Shown here: positions 5,842-8,783 of the stretch, piece by piece
Numbering within the stretch: position 1 is the stretch's first letter
Layout of the letters: every line of letters begins with the position of its first letter
Source: Nitrospinota bacterium
GTDB lineage: Bacteria; Nitrospinota; Nitrospinia; UBA9942
Reading direction: 5' to 3'
Assembly: GCA_016200365.1 (NCBI GenBank)
Contig: JACQEW010000259.1
Span: forward strand, 1-8,783
DNA: 8,783 nt
Program-made: the position numbers and the translations under genes
Notes under the pieces: generated by a model
Told to the model about the DNA's origin: nothing
Seen by the model: only the letters and a program-made list of their open reading frames with translations
Database searches by the model: none

Positions 5842-6039
5842 TCAAGATTGCTTTCTGGCATTTTTAAAGGTTTTCTCCAATGAGGCAGGATGGTGGTCAG
5901 AAAAGTTCAATTCCATTGCCAGCCCTGATAATAGAAGCATCTCTAATATGCGCACCGATTCTTCATAAGTAAGGGAGGATAGAAATCTCTGTCGTTCTCT
6001 CTTTTGTGAGTTTAGATATGAACTGGGATTTTTAATCAT
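5842..6039 (-). CDS. Small uncharacterised protein, possibly part of the larB transcript
   Basis: From the ATG at 6037-6039 this gives 65 aa; the frame is open up to a TTG at 6081 (79 aa). Neither start has a recognisable ribosome binding site, so the start is unsure. The sequence is rich in charged helix (SQKRERQRFLSSLTYEESVRILEMLL) and ends in DHHPASLEKTFKNARK. This pattern, an ERxxFLxxLTxEES helix followed by an HPxSLxK tail, reminds me of short antitoxin-like or accessory proteins that precede other genes, but I cannot name a family. It starts 61 bp after the two-TM protein gene and ends 45 bp before larB, all in the same direction. There is no toxin candidate beside it. It could be a remnant. 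Confidence 0.45.
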   Translation of the reverse strand: MIKNPSSYLNSQKRERQRFLSSLTYEESVRILEMLLLSGLAMELNFSDHHPASLEKTFKNARKQS

Positions 6040-6100
6040 GGATATTATTGTATTGTTTTTAACTGAACTTTTCAACAGCAAGTTAGATATTTAAAATATA

Positions 6101-6643
6101 CTATCTTATTCTTGTCATATTTACAGATGAATGGAATGAAGGGAGTGGAGTTACTTTGTTTCTGCGATTTTCTAGTTTAGGTAATGTTGGAGTCGAGGAG
6201 ACAGGTGATATTTTCGTGTCTTTTGTAACGGGATTTTTATTCTCATATTTTTTTATGCTCATCAATTCTCTCTCGTGTTGAATTTTTAGGAGTGCTTTTA
6301 TCTCCTTCTCTGTGAGAAAACCCCTCCTTACAGCTATCTTGCCAAAAAGCTCCCCTGTCTTTGACTGTTCCTTCAGTATTTTTGCCAGCCGATTTACTGT
6401 AAGCATGCCTTTTTCCAAGGCAATCTCTCCGAGAGGGGTTTTTATGCCTTTGAGATGTTCAAATTCAATAAGCCTATCTTCTTCGCTTTCCATATACATG
6501 GATAATAAATAAGCAAATATACTCCCCAATATGAAGATGATAATCGAAAGGATAAAATAGTGATTAACGATACAATATGCTATTAAGATGGCTGATGTGC
6601 CAATGAGAATGAAAATTAGTATGCCTGACAGATTTTTACTCAT
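6101..6643 (-). CDS. Two-TM membrane protein with tandem MshEN/GspE-N-like motif
   Basis: The 180-aa protein begins with two hydrophobic helices (about residues 7-27 and 30-50), placing it in the inner membrane with a cytosolic tail. Residues 70-93 (start PLGEIALEKGMLT, end LAKILKEQ) and 99-122 (start LFGKIAVRRGFLT, end IKALLKIQ) are two copies of one motif, aligned as xxGxIAxxxGxLTxxxxxxxLxxQ. This is the pattern of the N-terminal domain of type II secretion/pilus ATPases (GspE_N, MshEN), which binds c-di-GMP in MshE. The tail from 130 on is polar, basic and proline-rich, probably disordered. No ATPase domain follows, so this is a stand-alone sensor-like version. Its ATG overlaps the cheX stop by one base (TAATG), which implies translational coupling. 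The MshEN assignment is by eye; c-di-GMP binding is inference. Confidence 0.87.
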   Translation of the reverse strand: MSKNLSGILIFILIGTSAILIAYCIVNHYFILSIIIFILGSIFAYLLSMYMESEEDRLIEFEHLKGIKTPLGEIALEKGMLTVNRLAKILKEQSKTGELFGKIAVRRGFLTEKEIKALLKIQHERELMSIKKYENKNPVTKDTKISPVSSTPTLPKLENRRNKVTPLPSFHSSVNMTRIR

Positions 6644-7110
6644 TATTTCTCAAAACATGCCTCCACGAAAAATGGGTTGTCTTCTATTTTGAAGGGAATA
6701 ACTATAATTGAACCTTTAGTCGTATGCTCTATGTAATGGTTGGGGCCAACAATCACAGTAGGTATGGATGCCTCGAAGTTATAACCCATTGAAGACAATA
6801 TCCTCCTCCCATCCCCTGCAATCATATTTGTAAGCTCACCTGCAGCATCTCTCACCTCTGTATCTATGTAACATTTCTCCTCACCCAGCATGCCTTTTAT
6901 AATCCGTAATATGCACTTTTTCGAAAAGGAGACTGCAATAGAACCCCTCTCATGTCCTGTTAATCCGATAATCCCAGTAACATCCGCCTTTGTCAGGTCT
7001 TCCCTCTTTTTTAGATACGGTTTTCCATTCTGCTGGGGTCTTACAAATGCCATCGTCTCTAACACATTAATGGTTGCATTGAGAAATGGATTTACATAAT
7101 CAACTTTCAT
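6643..7110 (-). CDS. cheX: CheX-type CheY-P phosphatase
   Basis: The 155-aa protein has the CheC/CheX/FliY fold signature. It opens MKVDYVNPFLNATINVLETMA, has a GIIGLTGHERGSIAVSFSK strand pair, and then the catalytic helix DAAGELTNMIAGDGRRIL with the ExxN pair Glu92 and Asn95. A closing strand segment GSIIVIPFKIED follows. The length and the single ExxN site fit CheX, which works as a homodimer to remove the phosphate from CheY. CheC and FliY usually have two such sites. The gene starts 27 bp after the PilZ gene and overlaps the next gene by one base, so the three form one translational unit. Its upstream AAAAAG is a poor ribosome binding site, which suggests dependence on coupling. No cheY, cheA or receptor gene is in the window. 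Confidence 0.92.
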   Translation of the reverse strand: MKVDYVNPFLNATINVLETMAFVRPQQNGKPYLKKREDLTKADVTGIIGLTGHERGSIAVSFSKKCILRIIKGMLGEEKCYIDTEVRDAAGELTNMIAGDGRRILSSMGYNFEASIPTVIVGPNHYIEHTTKGSIIVIPFKIEDNPFFVEACFEK

Positions 7111-7137
7111 CTTTTTGAATAAGAATATTGATTTGTT

Positions 7138-7866
7138 TTAAATACGCCTCTGTGCAGTTTCCTTTTGCCTGATGATGACATAATAAGCTATAGAATCTCT
7201 ATCGTGCATTTCAATATCAATAAATTCAATACCGCATCTGTTTTTGATGGTTCCCCTTAAACCCTTTATGAAATCCTTGACAACAGCTTTTGCTGTTATC
7301 TGCTTATTACAGGCGGGGAGACTGAATGTTACCTTATCAAAAATTTTTCCCGGCGATATTTCTTTTCGAGTATAAAAAGACAATCCACCTTCGCCAATAT
7401 CCACTGCTTTTTCAATAGTTCCTTTAGCCAGCTCAACGGATATTTGATTATCTATAGGCGGTGATACCCTGAAGGATTTTCTTCTTTGTATCCTTCTGAT
7501 AATGGAAGGTGAGGCTATTATTATTGACGGGAATTTTCCTTCAACCGTTCCAAGAAATTTTGTGCCAAATGAATGCATAACCCCGTCTACAGTATAATCA
7601 ATTTTAACCTTTTTAGAGTTTTCTATTAAACTGTTGCCATACTTGGGCATCAGGACATCAATGACAATGGAGTTGTTTTTTTCCGGCAATTCAAGGAAGA
7701 TGCTTCCAAAGGCAGTGGGTTCTTCGTTAATTGTAGCGATAAAATTAAAGTTTCTCTCACAGAGACCTTTAAGGTGTGTCCTGATCTCAGATATTGCAGA
7801 GAGATCACCGGTGACCGGTGAGGATTTACCGTCCCTTTCTTTTTTTAAAAAATCAAATAATCCCAT
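7138..7866 (-). CDS. YcgR-like PilZ domain protein (c-di-GMP receptor)
   Basis: The 242-aa cytosolic protein has a YcgR-type N-terminal beta domain (about 25-120) followed by a PilZ domain. The junction PSIIRRIQRRKSFRV carries the RxxxR c-di-GMP-binding motif (Arg129-Arg133, preceded by Arg128). The second motif, normally D/N-x-S-x-x-G, reads DIGEGG (156-161), with Gly158 in place of the serine. PilZ strands continue to about 225 (TAKAVVKDFI, RCGIEFIDI). YcgR-type proteins bind c-di-GMP and slow or stop the flagellar motor; others act on pili, secretion or transcription. A YcgR-like protein next to CheX suggests motility control. The ATG at 7864-7866 has TTGAGGT about 10 nt upstream, and the gene begins 40 bp after the 48-aa membrane protein gene. 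PilZ identity is firm; the effect of the Ser-to-Gly change is unknown. Confidence 0.93.
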   Translation of the reverse strand: MGLFDFLKKERDGKSSPVTGDLSAISEIRTHLKGLCERNFNFIATINEEPTAFGSIFLELPEKNNSIVIDVLMPKYGNSLIENSKKVKIDYTVDGVMHSFGTKFLGTVEGKFPSIIIASPSIIRRIQRRKSFRVSPPIDNQISVELAKGTIEKAVDIGEGGLSFYTRKEISPGKIFDKVTFSLPACNKQITAKAVVKDFIKGLRGTIKNRCGIEFIDIEMHDRDSIAYYVIIRQKETAQRRI

Positions 7867-7906
7867 ATTTTTTTTACCTCAACTGACTTCTTAAAATAAT
7901 TTGAAT

Positions 7907-8053
7907 TTACCAAATGTTTGCTAAATAAAAACCTAAAATTGAGCCAATCAATGTGGCAAAAAAAGTTACAATAATATGACTTACCCCAAAAGTGATTTTT
8001 TCCTCTTCTTCCAATACAATCATATTGTCTTCCCCTTCCCGATCCCTTTCCAT
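7907..8053 (-). CDS. 48-aa single-pass membrane protein heading the PilZ-CheX cluster
   Basis: This short frame starts at ATG 8051-8053 and ends at TAA 7907-7909. The first 20 residues are strongly charged, mainly acidic (MERDREGEDN, then EEEEK), and likely cytosolic. Residues about 24-46 (SHIIVTFFATLIGSILGFYLANI) form one clear transmembrane helix. A very strong ribosome binding site, GAGGGGGG (complement of 8058-8065), sits about 4 nt before the start, which supports real translation. It lies 40 bp before the PilZ gene and directly after the stop of the DUF3391 remnant (TAA immediately followed by ATG). I do not recognise a family. It may tether or regulate the PilZ or MshEN-like partner, or be an unrelated small membrane protein. 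Confidence 0.7.
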   Translation of the reverse strand: MERDREGEDNMIVLEEEEKITFGVSHIIVTFFATLIGSILGFYLANIW

Positions 8054-8224
8054 TTATCCCCCCTCTTTATTTAAAGATGACAGTAATAGAGTCTGATTTT
8101 TTATTTGCTTTTTTGATTTAATGAGGAAGTTATGAAAAATGAAAGCGGTTTCAAGACATGGAGGGTCTAACTGACATACATAAATACCAATTTTCAAATC
8201 CCAACCATTAACTTTTTTAATCAT
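8054..8224 (-). pseudogene. Truncated DUF3391 domain (HD-GYP phosphodiesterase N-terminus remnant)
   Basis: From ATG 8222-8224 a 56-aa frame begins MIKKVNGWDLKIGIYVCQLD, then PPCLETAFIFHNFLIKSKKQIKN. This matches the start of DUF3391, the N-terminal domain of HD-GYP c-di-GMP phosphodiesterases (pattern dLkiGMYVxxLDrpWLeTPFlfqgFlIkseeqI). After about residue 43 the similarity stops, and the frame ends QTLLLSSLNKEGG. The HD-GYP catalytic domain is absent; the next DNA encodes the unrelated 48-aa membrane protein. The M in GMYV is I and the W of rpWL is C, consistent with decay or relaxed constraint. The frame can be extended 12 codons upstream to ATG 8260, but the homology begins at MIKK. Its ribosome binding site is poor. 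Either a deletion remnant or a stand-alone domain used as a partner. Confidence 0.55.
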
Positions 8225-8406
8225 GGTAAATCTAAATAGTAAATATACAGCAATATTCATTCCATTTTAAAAATATAGATATAATGTGCTGAAAAGAGCT
8301 ATAAATACATACTTAACGAGGTTGTGTTTAAGGTTTCTTTTAATTGTATTTAAAGCTTCTTGAAATATAATTTTTGGAGGAATTAAATTTCTATTCCGCC
8401 AATCTT

Positions 8407-8436
8407 TGTATACACCTTTTACATAGTATTTGTCAA
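8407..8436 (-). promoter_or_regulatory. Candidate promoter for the PilZ-CheX cluster
   Basis: On the minus strand TTGACA (complement of 8431-8436) is followed after 18 nt by TATACA (complement of 8407-8412), a 4 of 6 match to the -10. The -10 lies within the palindrome TGTATACA (8407-8414), and the -35 lies within the 6-bp inverted repeat at 8426-8447, so a repressor bound there would block it. The leader to the first coding frame would be about 175 nt. Confidence 0.45.
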
Positions 8437-8463
8437 GTCATAAATACATCATTCTGCAAAGTA

Positions 8464-8469
8464 TATAAT
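8464..8469 (+). promoter_or_regulatory. Candidate -10 element for the XRE regulator
   Basis: TATAAT is a perfect -10 hexamer within GTATATAATAC, about 75 bp before the regulator's start. The best -35 at 17-nt spacing is only TAAATA (8441-8446), 3 of 6, so this promoter may be weak or need an activator. Confidence 0.35.
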
Positions 8470-8541
8470 ACAACTTAAAATTGTTATTTTGTATAGGATT
8501 TTACACTTTCTCGGATTGTATTTTATGTTTCGGAGGGGAAA

Positions 8542-8783
8542 ATGTATCAGATTAAAAGTGCGAGAGAAATCGGGGAAAAGATTAAGAAGAGGAGAAGGGA
8601 ATTGGGAATAACTCAGGAAAAATTGTCAGAGATGCTAAATGTTACTTATCAGCAGGTGCAGAGGTATGAGAATGGAACAAATCAGCTCAATACGGAAAAA
8701 CTGCAGATTATTGCGGCAACATTGGATGTGCCTGTAAGTTATTTTTTTGAGGATGTAAGAGGAATGGTTGCTGAGCCGCAGGC
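8542..8783 (+). CDS. XRE/Cro-CI family helix-turn-helix regulator, N-terminal part (cut by window edge)
   Basis: The ATG at 8542-8544 follows a strong ribosome binding site GGAGGGG (8532-8538). Eighty codons are visible before the window ends. Residues about 9-68 form a typical HTH_3 domain: REIGEKIKKRRRELGITQEK, LSEMLNVTYQQVQRYENG as the recognition-helix region, then TNQLNTEKLQIIAATLDVPVSYFFED. The QQVQRYENG and PVSYFFED phrases resemble single-domain XRE regulators known from alphaproteobacterial and Nitrospirota genomes. These bind DNA as dimers and often regulate their own and divergent genes. The divergent c-di-GMP cluster is thus a possible target. Any C-terminal sensing domain lies outside the window. 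Confidence 0.92.
   Translation, partial: MYQIKSAREIGEKIKKRRRELGITQEKLSEMLNVTYQQVQRYENGTNQLNTEKLQIIAATLDVPVSYFFEDVRGMVAEPQ

Larger units (their letters stand above)
8225..8541. other. AT-rich divergent intergenic region with promoters and small palindromes
   Basis: These 317 bp hold no convincing gene on either strand. They separate the leftward c-di-GMP cluster from the rightward XRE regulator. Visible signals are a minus-strand promoter (8407-8436), a plus-strand -10-like TATAAT (8464-8469), the palindrome TGTATACA (8407-8414) and the inverted repeat GTATTT/AAATAC (8426-8431, 8442-8447). The word TTTGTATA occurs twice (8405-8412, 8488-8495). These could be operator sites for the XRE protein. 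Confidence 0.5.

Noticed and set aside
6040..6081. TTG start at 6081 for the small ORF before larB.
   Set aside because: No ribosome binding site precedes it and the extra residues look non-coding; the ATG at 6039 is preferred, though it also lacks a clear site.
8225..8260. Upstream extension of the DUF3391 remnant to an ATG at 8260.
   Set aside because: The extra 12 residues (MNIAVYLLFRFT) have no similarity to DUF3391, and the homology begins at MIKK, the usual start of that domain.

Overview
The window reads as chromosomal DNA from an anaerobic or subsurface Gram-negative bacterium, of moderate to low GC content (estimated by eye, not computed). The gene types (MalT-like STAND ATPase, DUF4911-type small protein, B12-binding radical SAM protein, lone larB, PilZ/CheX/MshEN-type proteins) and the abundant short palindromic intergenic repeats suggest Nitrospirota (Thermodesulfovibrionia-like) or a deltaproteobacterial relative. 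This placement is an inference from style. I saw no rRNA, tRNA, CRISPR array, transposase or phage gene.

Left part (1-2251), all minus strand: the N-terminal part of a MalT/AfsR-like ATP-binding regulator runs off the left edge. Upstream of it lie a 91-bp imperfect palindrome, then tldD (modulator of gyrase-type metalloprotease), then a DUF4911-like small gene. The last codons and stop of that small gene lie inside a second palindromic repeat. Good sigma70-like promoters face away from each other at about 2282-2311 (minus, DUF4911-tldD) and 2353-2381 (plus).

Middle (2353-4350), plus strand: one 590-aa protein combines a B12-binding domain, a radical SAM domain and a C-terminal region that reads as a STAS (anti-sigma-factor-antagonist) domain, an unusual combination. 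A palindromic repeat sits just before its ribosome binding site. After its stop come a hairpin and a two-hairpin BIME-like element, which separate it from the converging minus-strand genes.

Right part (4392-8224), minus strand: reading leftward from about 8400 there is a cyclic-di-GMP/chemotaxis-flavoured gene set. It contains a truncated DUF3391 (HD-GYP N-terminal) remnant, a 48-aa single-pass membrane protein too short for routine ORF calling, a YcgR-like PilZ protein, a CheX-type CheY-P phosphatase, and a two-TM protein with a duplicated MshEN/GspE-N-like motif. Next come a small uncharacterised ORF, larB (nickel-pincer cofactor carboxylase) and, from its own promoter, a helical protein of unknown function. 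The PilZ-CheX-MshEN trio is tightly packed (27-bp gap, then a 1-base TAATG overlap) and is the best candidate here for a little-described system: c-di-GMP sensing coupled to CheY dephosphorylation and a membrane protein.

Right edge (8542-8783), plus strand: the start of an XRE/Cro-CI helix-turn-helix regulator, divergent from the c-di-GMP cluster, with small palindromes in the shared promoter region.
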